This document shows, in pieces, positions 55,147 through 64,000 of a stretch of DNA of 64,000 bases. The stretch is from Nocardioides marmoribigeumensis (GTDB lineage Bacteria > Actinomycetota > Actinomycetes > Propionibacteriales > Nocardioidaceae): NCBI RefSeq assembly GCF_031458325.1, contig NZ_JAVDYG010000001.1, forward strand, positions 2,294,001 to 2,358,000, written 5' to 3'. The position numbers and the translations under genes are program-made. The notes below the pieces were generated by a model, which saw only the letters and a program-made list of their open reading frames with translations, had not been told where the DNA came from and did not search any database. The first letter of the stretch is position 1. Each line of letters opens with the position of its first letter.

Positions 55147-57789
55147 GTGTCGCACAAGCGCCTGGCACTCGTGGTCGACGACGACCCGGACATCGCCCTG
55201 GTGTGCACGCTGCACCTGGAGGGCGCCGGCTTCGAGGTGATCGAGGCGGGCAACGGCCAACTCGCGCTCGACCTGGCCGCGGTCAAGCACCCCCACGTCA
55301 TCGTCCTGGACTACATGCTCCCCGACCTCGACGGCGTCGAGGTGCTGCGGCGGCTCAAGGCCGAGCCCGCCACGGCCGCGATCCCGGTGCTCATGCTGAC
55401 CGCGCGGACGCACAAGAAGGACCAGGCCGCCGCCTGGGAGGCGGGCGCCCACGACTTCATGGTCAAGCCGTTCGACGGCAAGGAGTTCGTCGAGGCGGTC
55501 AGCCGGGCGGCCGAGGAGGGCGAGGGGGACACCGCGCAGCGCCGCGACGAGGCGATCGGCCAGATCGTCGACGCCCGGCGAGCCGTCGACGCGACCCTTG
55601 CCGCGGTCGTCCGCGAGGCCACCGACGCGGTCATCTGCAAGGACCTCGACGGCACGATCACGTTCTGGAACCACGGTGCCGAGGAGCTCTACGGCTGGAC
55701 CGCCGAGGAGGCGGTCGGCCAGTCGATCCGCATGGTCGCGGCCCCCGAGACCGTGGAGGAGATCGACGAGATCCTCGACCGTCTCTCCGCGGGCGAGCGG
55801 GTGACCCTCCACGAGACCACCCGGCTCCACCGCGACGGTCGTCGGCTCCACATCTCGCTCTCGGTGACGCCCATCCACGACGACCTCGGGCGGGTGGTCG
55901 GCGGAGCCGCGATCGCGCGCGACGTCACCGACCGGGTGCGGCGCGAGACCCGCTACGAGGGCCTCATCGAGGCCGCGCCCGACGCGATGATCCTGCTCAA
56001 CGAGCAGGGCGAGATCGAGATGGTCAACCAGCAGGCCGAGCTGATGTTCGGCTACGACCGCTTCCGGCTGCTCGGCCGCAAGGTCGAGATGCTCGTGCCG
56101 GAGCGGTTCCGTGGCCAGCACCCGGTGTTCCGCCGGCAGTACGCCGAGAACCCCCGCACCCGCTCGATGGGCGCCGGCCTCGACCTCTACGCGCTGCGCT
56201 CCGACGGCTCGGAGTTCCCGGTCGAGATCTCCCTGAGCCCGCTCGAGGAGCGGGAGCACGGCCGCACCTACGCCGCGGCGATCCGCGACGTCACCGAGCG
56301 TCGTACGACGGAGGCGCGGTTTCGCGGCCTGCTCGACGCGGCGCCGGACGCCATGGTCGCCGTCGACCAGGCCGGGCTCATCACCCTGGTCAACCGGCAG
56401 GCCGAGAAGCTGTTCGGCTACGCCCGCGAGGAGCTCCTCGGCGAGCCGGTCGAGCTGCTGGTGCCCCTGGGGTCACGAGGCGCCCACCCGGTGCTGCGGG
56501 AGGGCTACCTGCGCGGCGGCGGCGGCCACCGCACGTTCGGGCTGCGTCCCGAGCTCTCGGCGCGCCGCAAGGACGGGACGGCGTTCCCCGCCGAGATCTC
56601 GCTGTCGAGCCTCCAGACCCCGGAGGGCGTGATCGTGTGCGCCGCGATCCGCGACATCACCGCCCGCAAGCTCGCCGACAACCGCTTCCGCGGGGTCATC
56701 GAGTCGGCCCCCGACGCGATGGTGATCGTCTCCGACACCGGCGCGATCGAGCTGGTCAACGGGCAGGTCATGCGGCTGTTCGGCTACGAGCGCGAGGAGC
56801 TGATCGGGCAGCCGATCGAGGTGCTCATGCCGCTGCGCTACCGCGGTCGTCACCCCGAGCACCGCCGCCGCTTCGTGCGCAGTCCCCGGCTGCGCCCGAT
56901 GGGGGCCAACCTCCAGCTGTCCGCGCTGCGCAAGGACGGCACCGAGTTCCCCGTCGAGATCTCGCTGAGCCCGATCGAGGCCGACGGCACGGTGAGCGTG
57001 TGCGCGACGATCCGCGACGTCACCGCGCGCCGGCAGATCGAGCAGAGCCAGCGCCTGGCCGCCGAGCGGGAGCGGGAGGCGTCCGCGCGGCTGCGCGAGG
57101 TCGACCGGCTGCGCACCGACTTCCTCGCCACCGTCTCCCACGAGCTGCGCACGCCGCTCACCGCGATCAAGGGGTTCGCAGAGTGGCTGGTCGGCTCCTG
57201 GGACGTCACCGAGGAGTCGCGCAAGCGCGACATGGTCCAGCGCATCCACCACGCCGGCGGTCGCCTCGACTTCCTCATCCAGGACCTCCTCGACTTCTCG
57301 CGGCTCGAGCGCGGCAAGCTCAAGGTCGAGCTGGAGACCCAGGTGCTCGGCGAGCTGCTCGAGGAGGCGCTGCGCAACACCGCGACCGCCCTGGAGGACC
57401 ACCACGTCGACAACCGGGTCGACGCGGACCTCGAGGTGGTCGTCGATCGCAGCGCGTTCCTGCGCGTGCTGGAGAACCTCCTCACCAACGCCGCGAAGTT
57501 CTCCCCCCGGGGCTCGGCGATCCACCTCGACGTGGACGTCGCGCCGGAGACGGTGGTCCTCTCGGTGCGCGACGAGGGGGTGGGCATCCCCGAGGAGGAG
57601 CACGAGAAGGTCTTCGACCGCTTCTACCGCAGCCCCGCGACCGCCACCAGCGCGCCGGGCACGGGCATCGGGCTGGCGATCGTCAAGCACTTCGTCGAGG
57701 CGCAGGGCGGCAGCGTCGAGCTGCGCTCCGGCCCCGACGAGGGCTGCGACTTCCGGGTGACCATCCGCCGCGTCCTGCCGGGCTCGTGA
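55147..57789 (+). CDS. REC-PASx4 hybrid histidine kinase
   Basis: 880 residues, no membrane helix. Order: N-terminal REC (about 1-120; VVDDDPD, VLDYMLPDLDG, MVKPFDG), PAS1 (about 145-260), and PAS2, PAS3 and PAS4 (about 275-625), which are clearly internal duplicates sharing APDAM, FGYxRxxLLG and a RxDGxEFPVEISLSP pattern. HisKA follows with the phosphorylatable His at about 665 (LATVSHELRTPLTAIKGFAEWL), then HATPase (LLTNAAKFSPRG, GTGIGLAIVKHFVEAQGG). It is a cytoplasmic multi-input sensor. GTG start. The stop overlaps the methyltransferase gene (GTGA). Confidence 0.93.
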   Translation: MSHKRLALVVDDDPDIALVCTLHLEGAGFEVIEAGNGQLALDLAAVKHPHVIVLDYMLPDLDGVEVLRRLKAEPATAAIPVLMLTARTHKKDQAAAWEAGAHDFMVKPFDGKEFVEAVSRAAEEGEGDTAQRRDEAIGQIVDARRAVDATLAAVVREATDAVICKDLDGTITFWNHGAEELYGWTAEEAVGQSIRMVAAPETVEEIDEILDRLSAGERVTLHETTRLHRDGRRLHISLSVTPIHDDLGRVVGGAAIARDVTDRVRRETRYEGLIEAAPDAMILLNEQGEIEMVNQQAELMFGYDRFRLLGRKVEMLVPERFRGQHPVFRRQYAENPRTRSMGAGLDLYALRSDGSEFPVEISLSPLEEREHGRTYAAAIRDVTERRTTEARFRGLLDAAPDAMVAVDQAGLITLVNRQAEKLFGYAREELLGEPVELLVPLGSRGAHPVLREGYLRGGGGHRTFGLRPELSARRKDGTAFPAEISLSSLQTPEGVIVCAAIRDITARKLADNRFRGVIESAPDAMVIVSDTGAIELVNGQVMRLFGYEREELIGQPIEVLMPLRYRGRHPEHRRRFVRSPRLRPMGANLQLSALRKDGTEFPVEISLSPIEADGTVSVCATIRDVTARRQIEQSQRLAAEREREASARLREVDRLRTDFLATVSHELRTPLTAIKGFAEWLVGSWDVTEESRKRDMVQRIHHAGGRLDFLIQDLLDFSRLERGKLKVELETQVLGELLEEALRNTATALEDHHVDNRVDADLEVVVDRSAFLRVLENLLTNAAKFSPRGSAIHLDVDVAPETVVLSVRDEGVGIPEEEHEKVFDRFYRSPATATSAPGTGIGLAIVKHFVEAQGGSVELRSGPDEGCDFRVTIRRVLPGS

Positions 57790-58454
57790 CGCCCTCCGGT
57801 GCCGGTGCGCCCGGTGAGCCCGGGGAGCTCTGGCGTCGGGTCGCGCGGGGGTCCTTCGGCGGTGACGGCTACGCGGGCGCCTACGCCGAGCGGTTCGACG
57901 CCGTCGCCGAGCGCCCGGACGCCCACGGCGAGGCGGACTTCGTCGAGACCCTGCTGGGTCCGGGTGCACGGGTGCTGGACGCCGGCTGCGGCACTGGTCG
58001 GGTGGCCGCCCGGCTCGCCTCGCGCGGCCACACCGTGACGGGCGTCGACGTCGACCCCTCCATGGTCGAGGAGGCCCGACGGCGCTGGCCGGGGCTGGAG
58101 TGGCGGGTGGCCGACCTGGGCGCGCTGCCGGCGCCTGCCACGCCGTACGACCTGGTGGTGATGGCCGGCAACGTCGTCCCCTTCGTGGAGGCCGCCGCGC
58201 TGCCCGCGACGATGGCCGCGCTCGCGGGCCAGCTGGCGCCGGGAGGGCTGCTGGTCGCCGGCTTCGGCACCGACCGCGACCACCTGCCATCCGGCACCCC
58301 GCTGCTCCCCCTCGCGGCGTACGACGAGGCCTGCCTCGCCGCTGGCCTCGCTCTCGTGGCCCGCCACGCCGGGTGGAGCGGGGAGCCGTGGCCCGAGGAC
58401 GGCGACCCGGGCTACGCGGTGAGCGTGCACCGCCGCGAGGACCCGTTGTCCTGA
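57786..58454 (+). CDS. SAM-dependent methyltransferase (class I)
   Basis: 222 residues. SAM-binding motif I is VLDAGCGTGRVAARLASRG (about 62-80), followed by VTGVDVDPSMVEEARRRW (motif II) and the YDLVVMAGNVV region (motif III). Substrate not determined. GTG start overlaps the PAS kinase stop, so the two are co-translated; a functional link to the sensor is possible but unproven. Confidence 0.87.
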   Translation: MTPSGAGAPGEPGELWRRVARGSFGGDGYAGAYAERFDAVAERPDAHGEADFVETLLGPGARVLDAGCGTGRVAARLASRGHTVTGVDVDPSMVEEARRRWPGLEWRVADLGALPAPATPYDLVVMAGNVVPFVEAAALPATMAALAGQLAPGGLLVAGFGTDRDHLPSGTPLLPLAAYDEACLAAGLALVARHAGWSGEPWPEDGDPGYAVSVHRREDPLS

Positions 58455-58490
58455 CAGGAATTCGCGTTCTCCTCCGGGTCCGGACGGCCC

Positions 58491-58506
58491 TGAGACACAC
58501 GTCTCA
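58491..58506. promoter_or_regulatory. Perfect palindrome in the pntAA promoter region
   Basis: TGAGAC and GTCTCA flank a 4-base spacer (ACAC), 43 bp upstream of the GTG of pntAA and 37 bp after the methyltransferase stop. The size and symmetry resemble a TetR/MerR-type operator. No regulator gene is adjacent. Confidence 0.5.
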
Positions 58507-58548
58507 TCGGTTGGTCTTGGGTCTGCGCGGACAAGTAGGGTCCGGCAG

Positions 58549-59814
58549 GTGAAGATCGCTGTCGCCAGAGAGACCAGGCCGGGTGAGGGGCGCGTCGCCA
58601 TGGTCCCGGAGCTGGTCGAGAAGCTGACCAGGCTCGGCTACACGGTTGCCGTGGAGACCGGGGCCGGGGACCTCGCGCAGTACTCCGACCAGGACTACGC
58701 CGAGGCCGGTGCCGAGGTGAGCGAGGACCCCTACGCCGACGCGGTGCTGGTGGTCTCGGTCAACCCCCTCGACCGCTCGGTGGTGAGGCGGCTGCCGGAG
58801 GGCACGGCGACCATGTCGTTCCTCCCGGTCAACCAGTCGCACGAGCTCGTCGCCGACCTGCGCGACTGTGGCCTCACGTCCTTCGCGATGGAGCTCGTGC
58901 CGCGCATCAGCCGCGCCCAGTCGATGGACGCGCTCTCCTCGCAGGCACTGGTGTCCGGCTACCGCTGCGCGATCGTCGCGGCGGGCATGCTGCGCCGCTT
59001 CTTCCCCCTCAACATGACGGCCGCCGGCACGGTCCAGCCCGCGCAGGTGGTCGTCCTCGGCGCCGGCGTCGCCGGGTTGCAGGCGATCGCGACCTGCAAG
59101 CGCCTCGGCGCCGTGGTCAAGGCGTACGACGTCCGTGCGGCCGCCGCGGAGGAGATCGCCTCCCTCGGGGCGGTGCCGATCAAGCTCGACCTCGAGACGC
59201 TCGAGGGGTCCGGCGGCTACGCCCGCGAGATGACCGAGGAGCGTGCCGCCCGCCAGATGGAGCTGCTCGCGCCCTTCGTGGCCGACGCCGACGCGCTCAT
59301 CACCACCGCGGCGGTGCCGGGTCGCCAGGCGCCCCTGCTCGTCACGCGCGAGATGGTCGAGCAGATGAAGCCCGGCTCGGTCGTGGTCGACCTGGCCGCC
59401 GAGTCCGGCGGCAACGTCGAGGGCGCGGTCGCCGGCGAGGTGGTCCGCATCGGCCACGCCCAGGTGTGGGGCGGGGCCAACGTGCCCTCCCAGCTGCCGG
59501 GGCCGGCCTCCAAGCTCTACGCGCAGAACATCGTCAACCTGGTCACGCTGATGACCCGCGCCGGTGACGAGGAGTCGGCGGGCGGCTTCGCCCCGGACTT
59601 CGCCGACGAGATCGTCGACGGCAGCTGCGTCACCGAGGGCGGTCGCATCCACCACAAGCCCACTCGTGAGGCGATCGAGGGGCCCGACCCCGACCCCGAG
59701 CCGGAGCCCGAGCCGGCTCCGCAGCCGACCGCGGACCCGGACGCCACCCGGTTGATGCCGGCCGCCGACCCCGCCGACCCCGCCCACAACGCCCCTGAGG
59801 AGGGACAGCCGTGA
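58549..59814 (+). CDS. pntAA: NAD(P) transhydrogenase alpha subunit, soluble NAD-binding part
   Basis: 421 residues. The dI domain has MKIAVARETRPGEGRVAMVPE, GYTVAVETGAG, MSFLPVNQSHEL, the dinucleotide fold VVVLGAGVAGLQAIATCKRLGAVVKAYDVR and PGRQAPLLVTREMV. A C-terminal acidic/proline linker (PDPDPEPEPEPAPQP, about 382-400) replaces the membrane portion, which is encoded separately next. Together with PntAB and PntB it couples proton flow to NADPH formation from NADH. GTG start; stop overlaps pntAB (GTGA). Confidence 0.93.
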   Translation: MKIAVARETRPGEGRVAMVPELVEKLTRLGYTVAVETGAGDLAQYSDQDYAEAGAEVSEDPYADAVLVVSVNPLDRSVVRRLPEGTATMSFLPVNQSHELVADLRDCGLTSFAMELVPRISRAQSMDALSSQALVSGYRCAIVAAGMLRRFFPLNMTAAGTVQPAQVVVLGAGVAGLQAIATCKRLGAVVKAYDVRAAAAEEIASLGAVPIKLDLETLEGSGGYAREMTEERAARQMELLAPFVADADALITTAAVPGRQAPLLVTREMVEQMKPGSVVVDLAAESGGNVEGAVAGEVVRIGHAQVWGGANVPSQLPGPASKLYAQNIVNLVTLMTRAGDEESAGGFAPDFADEIVDGSCVTEGGRIHHKPTREAIEGPDPDPEPEPEPAPQPTADPDATRLMPAADPADPAHNAPEEGQP

Positions 59815-60121
59815 ACGACGGAGTCGTGTGGCTCACCATCTTCGTGCTGAGCGTGTTCGTCGGCATCGAGGTCATCTCCAAGGTGTCCTCGACGCTGCAC
59901 ACCCCGCTGATGTCCGGCGCCAACGCCATCCACGGCGTCATCCTGCTCGGCGCGATCATCGCGACCGCCGAGACCACCAACGGCTTCGCCGTGGCGGTGG
60001 GCCTGGTCGCGATCGTCCTGGCGACGATCAACATGGTGGGCGGGTTCGTCGTCACCGACCGCATGCTGCAGATGTTCACGCGCAAGAAGAAGCCTGCGCG
60101 CAACGAGGAGGGCGCGGCCTG

Positions 60122-60122
<1 letters not shown>
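59811..60122 (+). CDS. pntAB: NAD(P) transhydrogenase alpha subunit, membrane part
   Basis: 103 residues with three membrane helices (about 4-24, 36-56 and 60-80). FVGIEVISKVSSTLHTPLMSGANAIHGVILLGAI is the family core. The splitting of the alpha subunit into PntAA and PntAB is common in actinobacteria and alphaproteobacteria. It ends one base into the pntB start (TGATG). Confidence 0.94.
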
Positions 60123-61528
<1,406 letters not shown>

Positions 61529-61583
61529 CCGCTCGCGGCTCGCAGCGGGCGGCGTACGCCGTCACGCCGGCCCCGCGCTGCCC

Positions 61584-62225
61584 TCAGTGGGCGAGGCCGT
61601 AGAGCCGGTCGCCGGCGTCGCCGAGACCCGGCACGATGTAGCCCTTGTCGTCGAGCCGCTCGTCCATCGCGGCCGTGACCAGGGTGACCGGCACCTGCAG
61701 GCCGCTCAGCTCCTGGTCGACCCGCTCCACGCCCTCCGGCGCGGACAGCAGGCAGATCGCGGTGATGTGGTCGGCGCCGCGGTCCACGAGGAAGTGGATC
61801 GCCGCGGCGAGGGTGCCACCGGTCGCGAGCATCGGGTCGAGCACGTAGCACTGGCGCCCGGACAGGTCGGCCGGCAGCCGCTCGGCGTACGTCATCGCCT
61901 CGAGGGTCTCCTCGTTGCGCGCCATCCCGAGGAAGCCGACCTCGGCGGTGGGCAGCAGCCGCACCATGCCGTCGAGCATGCCGAGGCCGGCCCGCAGGAT
62001 CGGCACCACGAGCGGCGCCGGGGTCACCAGCCGCACGCCCGTGGCCGGCGCGACCGGCGTCTGCACCTCGGTCGGCTCGACGCGCACGTCGCGGGTGGCC
62101 TCGTAGGCCAGCAGCGTCACCAGCTCGTCGACCAGACGCCGGAAGGTGGGGGAGTCGGTGCCCTGGTCACGCAGCGTCGTGAGCTTGTGGGAGACGAGGG
62201 GGTGGTCGACGACGTGGACGCGCAT
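61584..62225 (-). CDS. upp: Uracil phosphoribosyltransferase
   Basis: 213 residues. PRPP loop [17 protein letters not shown], uracil-site C-terminus [17 protein letters not shown] and the dimer region [15 protein letters not shown] are characteristic. It salvages uracil into UMP with PRPP. Convergent with pntB over 55 bp. Start ATG 62225 is chosen by alignment with the [17 protein letters not shown]-terminus; longer frames upstream are non-coding. Confidence 0.97.
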   Translation of the reverse strand: MRVHVVDHPLVSHKLTTLRDQGTDSPTFRRLVDELVTLLAYEATRDVRVEPTEVQTPVAPATGVRLVTPAPLVVPILRAGLGMLDGMVRLLPTAEVGFLGMARNEETLEAMTYAERLPADLSGRQCYVLDPMLATGGTLAAAIHFLVDRGADHITAICLLSAPEGVERVDQELSGLQVPVTLVTAAMDERLDDKGYIVPGLGDAGDRLYGLAH

Positions 62226-62396
62226 GGCCGACACCGTAACGAATCGCCGACGACTCGCCGACGTCACAGTGACCACCGGCAGACAGGTCCGTTCTCGCCT
62301 GGCTTCCGTCGTGCGACCGGTGTCATGATCGAGGCGACGACCCCCTCGGGACCGATGGGTCGACCAGAGCCGTTGCGGCGGCGGGAAGGAGCCGAG

Positions 62397-62885
62397 GTGT
62401 CCGGGTACGACGACGACGAGGCGGTCGACTTCGCCCTCGTGGTCTACCGCGAGGAGAACGTCTGGCGGGTCGAGGAGATCTCCGACGACAAGCTGCACGA
62501 CGTGGACGCGCTGGCCGCCGAGCTGCGCCGCTGGCCAGGTGACTTCGGCTCGCTCGGCCTGGTGTCGATCGACGAGGACTTCTTCGTGCTCGCGCGCGTC
62601 GCCGGGTCCCACGTGCGGCTGCTGCTCTCCGACGTCACCGCGGCGACGGAGTGGCCGCTGGCCCGCTCCGTCCTCGAGACCCTCGAGCTCGACATGCCCG
62701 ACGACGAGGACGACCAGGAGCCGGCCGGCGACCTCGGCATCGTCGCGGACCTCGGCCTGCCGGCGATGGACATGGGCGCGCTGCTCGACGACGAGGAGCT
62801 CTACCCCGACGAGGCGCTCGGCGACATCGCCCACAAGCTCGGCTTCGGCCCGTTGTACGACGACGCCGTGGGCGTCAGCGCCTGA
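62397..62885 (+). CDS. tRNA adenosine deaminase-associated protein
   Basis: 162 residues, acidic, GTG start after AAGGAG. It begins [27 protein letters not shown], a signature of the actinobacterial family that sits immediately before tadA. Function unknown. No catalytic motif; several Asp/Glu clusters, including [11 protein letters not shown]. The stop is 5 bp before the tadA GTG. Confidence 0.9.
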   Translation: MSGYDDDEAVDFALVVYREENVWRVEEISDDKLHDVDALAAELRRWPGDFGSLGLVSIDEDFFVLARVAGSHVRLLLSDVTAATEWPLARSVLETLELDMPDDEDDQEPAGDLGIVADLGLPAMDMGALLDDEELYPDEALGDIAHKLGFGPLYDDAVGVSA

Positions 62886-62890
62886 CGCAG

Positions 62891-63376
62891 GTGGACCTCC
62901 CCTCCGCCGTCCGGGACCGGTGGGAGCCGGCCATGCGCCTGGCCCTCGCCGAGGCGGGGTCGTCCGGTGACGACGTACCCGTCGGTGCGGTCGTGCTCGA
63001 CGCCCACGGCGTCGTGGTGGGACGGGGGCGCAACCACCGCGAGGACCGCGCCGACCCCACCGCCCACGCCGAGGTGGTCGCGCTGCGCGAGGCGGCGCTG
63101 ACCCAGGGCGAGTGGCGCCTGGAGGGCTGCACGCTGGTGGTGACGCTCGAGCCCTGCACGATGTGCGCCGGGGCTGCGGGGCTGGCCCGCGTGGACCGCG
63201 TGGTCTTCGGCGCCCACGACCCCAAGGCCGGCGCGGTCGGCTCCCTGTGGGACGTGCTGCGCGACCGCCGGCTCAACCATCGGCCCGAGGTCGTGGCCGG
63301 CGTGCTGGCCGACGAGTGCGGGGCCGTCCTGCGGGAGTTCTTCGAGGCGCGGCGGACCTCCGACCTGCGTTCATGA
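62891..63376 (+). CDS. tadA: tRNA-specific adenosine deaminase TadA
   Basis: 161 residues. The zinc-dependent deaminase motifs [14 protein letters not shown] and [11 protein letters not shown] are present, with [19 protein letters not shown] next. It converts A34 to inosine in tRNA-Arg(ACG). The GTG at 62891 lacks a clear ribosome site, so coupling to the previous gene is likely; an internal ATG at about 62932 (MRLALAEAG) is a shorter alternative. The tRNA-Ser gene follows. Confidence 0.93.
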   Translation: MDLPSAVRDRWEPAMRLALAEAGSSGDDVPVGAVVLDAHGVVVGRGRNHREDRADPTAHAEVVALREAALTQGEWRLEGCTLVVTLEPCTMCAGAAGLARVDRVVFGAHDPKAGAVGSLWDVLRDRRLNHRPEVVAGVLADECGAVLREFFEARRTSDLRS

Positions 63377-63406
63377 CCCCGGTCCCGCTGCTGTACCCTC
63401 GTCCGC

Positions 63407-63493
63407 GGTGGCGTGTCCGAGCGGCCTAAGGAGAACGCCTCGAAAGCGTTTGTGGGTGAAAGCCCACCGAGGGTTCAAATCCCTCCGCCACCG
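63407..63493 (+). tRNA. serU-like: tRNA-Ser (anticodon CGA)
   Basis: 87 nt. Acceptor GGTGGCG (63407-63413) pairs with CGCCACC (63486-63492), discriminator G. The anticodon loop is CTCGAAA with stem ACGC/GCGT, giving anticodon CGA which reads UCG. A long variable arm (TGTGGGTGAAAGCCCACCG) marks a class II tRNA, and the T loop is GGTTCAAATCC. CCA is not encoded. The 14-bp hairpin 26 nt downstream is its terminator. Confidence 0.95.
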
Positions 63494-63518
63494 CCGTGTG
63501 ATGTCTCAGGACATCGGA

Positions 63519-63553
63519 GACAGCCGGACCCCGACGGGGTCCGGCTGTCGTGT
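63519..63553 (+). terminator. Intrinsic terminator of tRNA-Ser
   Basis: GACAGCCGGACCCC (63519-63532) and GGGGTCCGGCTGTC (63536-63549) form a perfect 14-bp stem with a 3-base loop, followed by GTGTT. Confidence 0.85.
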
Positions 63554-63590
63554 TCTCCGGCCCCTGGCTCGCGCCTCCCGGCACGCAGCA

Positions 63591-63617
63591 AGGCCCCGGC
63601 TCGAGGAGCCGGGGCCT
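63591..63617 (-). terminator. Intrinsic terminator of the 58-residue membrane protein gene
   Basis: AGGCCCCGGCTC and GAGCCGGGGCCT form a perfect 12-bp stem with a GAG loop, 25 bp beyond the stop of the minus-strand gene at 63642. On the minus strand it is followed by a short TGCTGCGTG, so it is a T-poor terminator. Confidence 0.6.
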
Positions 63618-63641
63618 GGAGGTTCGGGTGGTGCGGGACCC

Positions 63642-63818
63642 TCAGGACTTCGCGGGTGCGGAGCGCACCAGCTGGTAGATCCCGGCCGTGACCGTGGCGA
63701 CCCCGCCGGCCAGCAGGGCCGTGATGGTGAGGTCGGAGTGGAGGACGGGGCCGGCACCCACGACGGCCGCGCCGGCTGAGCCGGTGAGGGCGAGGAAGAG
63801 CTTCGTGGAAGCGAGCAT
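63642..63818 (-). CDS. Small membrane protein, 58 residues
   Basis: ATG 63818 with an excellent AAGGAGG site 7 bp before it. The product starts MLASTKLFLALTGSAGAAVVGAG and continues with LTITALLAGGVATVTAGIY, giving two probable membrane helices (about 5-23 and 29-50), with a basic C-terminus VRSAPAKS. No family recognised. It is followed by a hairpin terminator. Position and signals make it a real gene despite its size. Confidence 0.75.
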   Translation of the reverse strand: MLASTKLFLALTGSAGAAVVGAGPVLHSDLTITALLAGGVATVTAGIYQLVRSAPAKS

Positions 63819-64000
63819 CGCGAGCCTCCTTGGTCAGGGGTAGGGAAGGTCCAGCATGCCGGACGATCGGGACCTCTGGGGGGAGAACCAGGAACTTGGT
63901 CCTATGGGTCGAGGCCGTGCGGTCCACACGGCGGCCCGGATTGACCATGAGTGACTAGCCTCGCGGCCGAAAGGTGGAGAGGCCGCCGCGCCATGCTCGC
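63819..64000. other. Upstream region of the small membrane protein and window end
   Basis: 182 bp without a gene. It holds AGGAACTTGGTCCT at 63890-63903, an imperfect palindrome resembling a DosR-type box, 72 bp upstream of the small gene. At the right edge an ATG (63993) after AAGGTGGAGAGG could begin a plus-strand gene that leaves the window, but only two codons are visible. Confidence 0.35.

Noticed and set aside
63475-63948. Longer minus-strand frames overlapping the 58-residue protein and tRNA
   Set aside because: They run through the tRNA and two terminators; the 58-residue frame has the only good ribosome site.

Overview
The window is GC-rich DNA (about 70% or more by eye) with many GTG starts, dense GTGA/ATGA stop-start overlaps and a conserved dnaK-clpB / purA / fba / DedA neighbourhood. 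It comes from an actinobacterial chromosome; codon and protein character suggest Nocardioidaceae (Nocardioides-like). This is an inference, since no rRNA gene is present. I see about 57 protein genes, one tRNA-Ser(CGA), one strong candidate structured RNA, and no IS element, prophage or CRISPR array. The only gene-free stretch longer than 300 bases is 31,801-32,191.

Layout. 1-2,212: the tail of a NarL-type histidine kinase, its response regulator and a serine beta-lactamase-like hydrolase. 2,223-8,705: an NYN/OST-HTH protein and a five-gene minus-strand operon (EgtA-like glutamate-cysteine ligase, GshB-like ATP-grasp ligase, MAPEG protein, C26 glutamine amidotransferase, APH-like kinase), facing a divergent MarR regulator and a YihY membrane protein. 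This looks like a glutathione or gamma-glutamyl thiol module, unusual for actinobacteria. 8,759-17,492: VOC protein, DosR-like regulator, then SDR/sulfotransferase, LLM/DUF1214 and SnoaL-like transcription units. Each of these three units has a perfect 14-bp match to the KstR operator just upstream, suggesting steroid catabolism. 17,512-27,473: heat-shock block dnaK-grpE-dnaJ-hspR and clpB, each preceded by a HAIR-type inverted repeat, with a two-component pair (REC protein and MASE1 kinase) between them. 27,460-31,800: GntR/membrane protein operon with twin operators, a proline-rich membrane protein, an aminotransferase and a sortase. 31,800-32,201: a multi-hairpin RNA candidate whose loops carry CCTCC, followed by a terminator and a 12-bp tandem repeat.

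32,192-46,501: DedA, TrmH-family methyltransferase, ECF sigma factor with a membrane partner, HDOD protein, class II aldolase, a 2,075-residue LPATG-anchored repeat protein, DUF3151, diacylglycerol kinase-like protein and purA. 46,515-50,751: a REC-kinase-kinase-REC operon. 50,928-53,588: purD and purB. 53,589-58,454: repeat-rich spacer, ThpR, ACT protein, REC-4xPAS kinase and a methyltransferase. 58,549-61,528: three-subunit proton-translocating transhydrogenase (pntAA-pntAB-pntB). 61,584-63,818: upp, tadA with its associated protein, tRNA-Ser and a 58-residue membrane protein. The order hspR region, purA, DUF3151, fba, DedA resembles the Mycobacterium tuberculosis Rv0350-Rv0384 neighbourhood, as recalled, which makes the giant surface protein between fba and DUF3151 stand out as an insertion.
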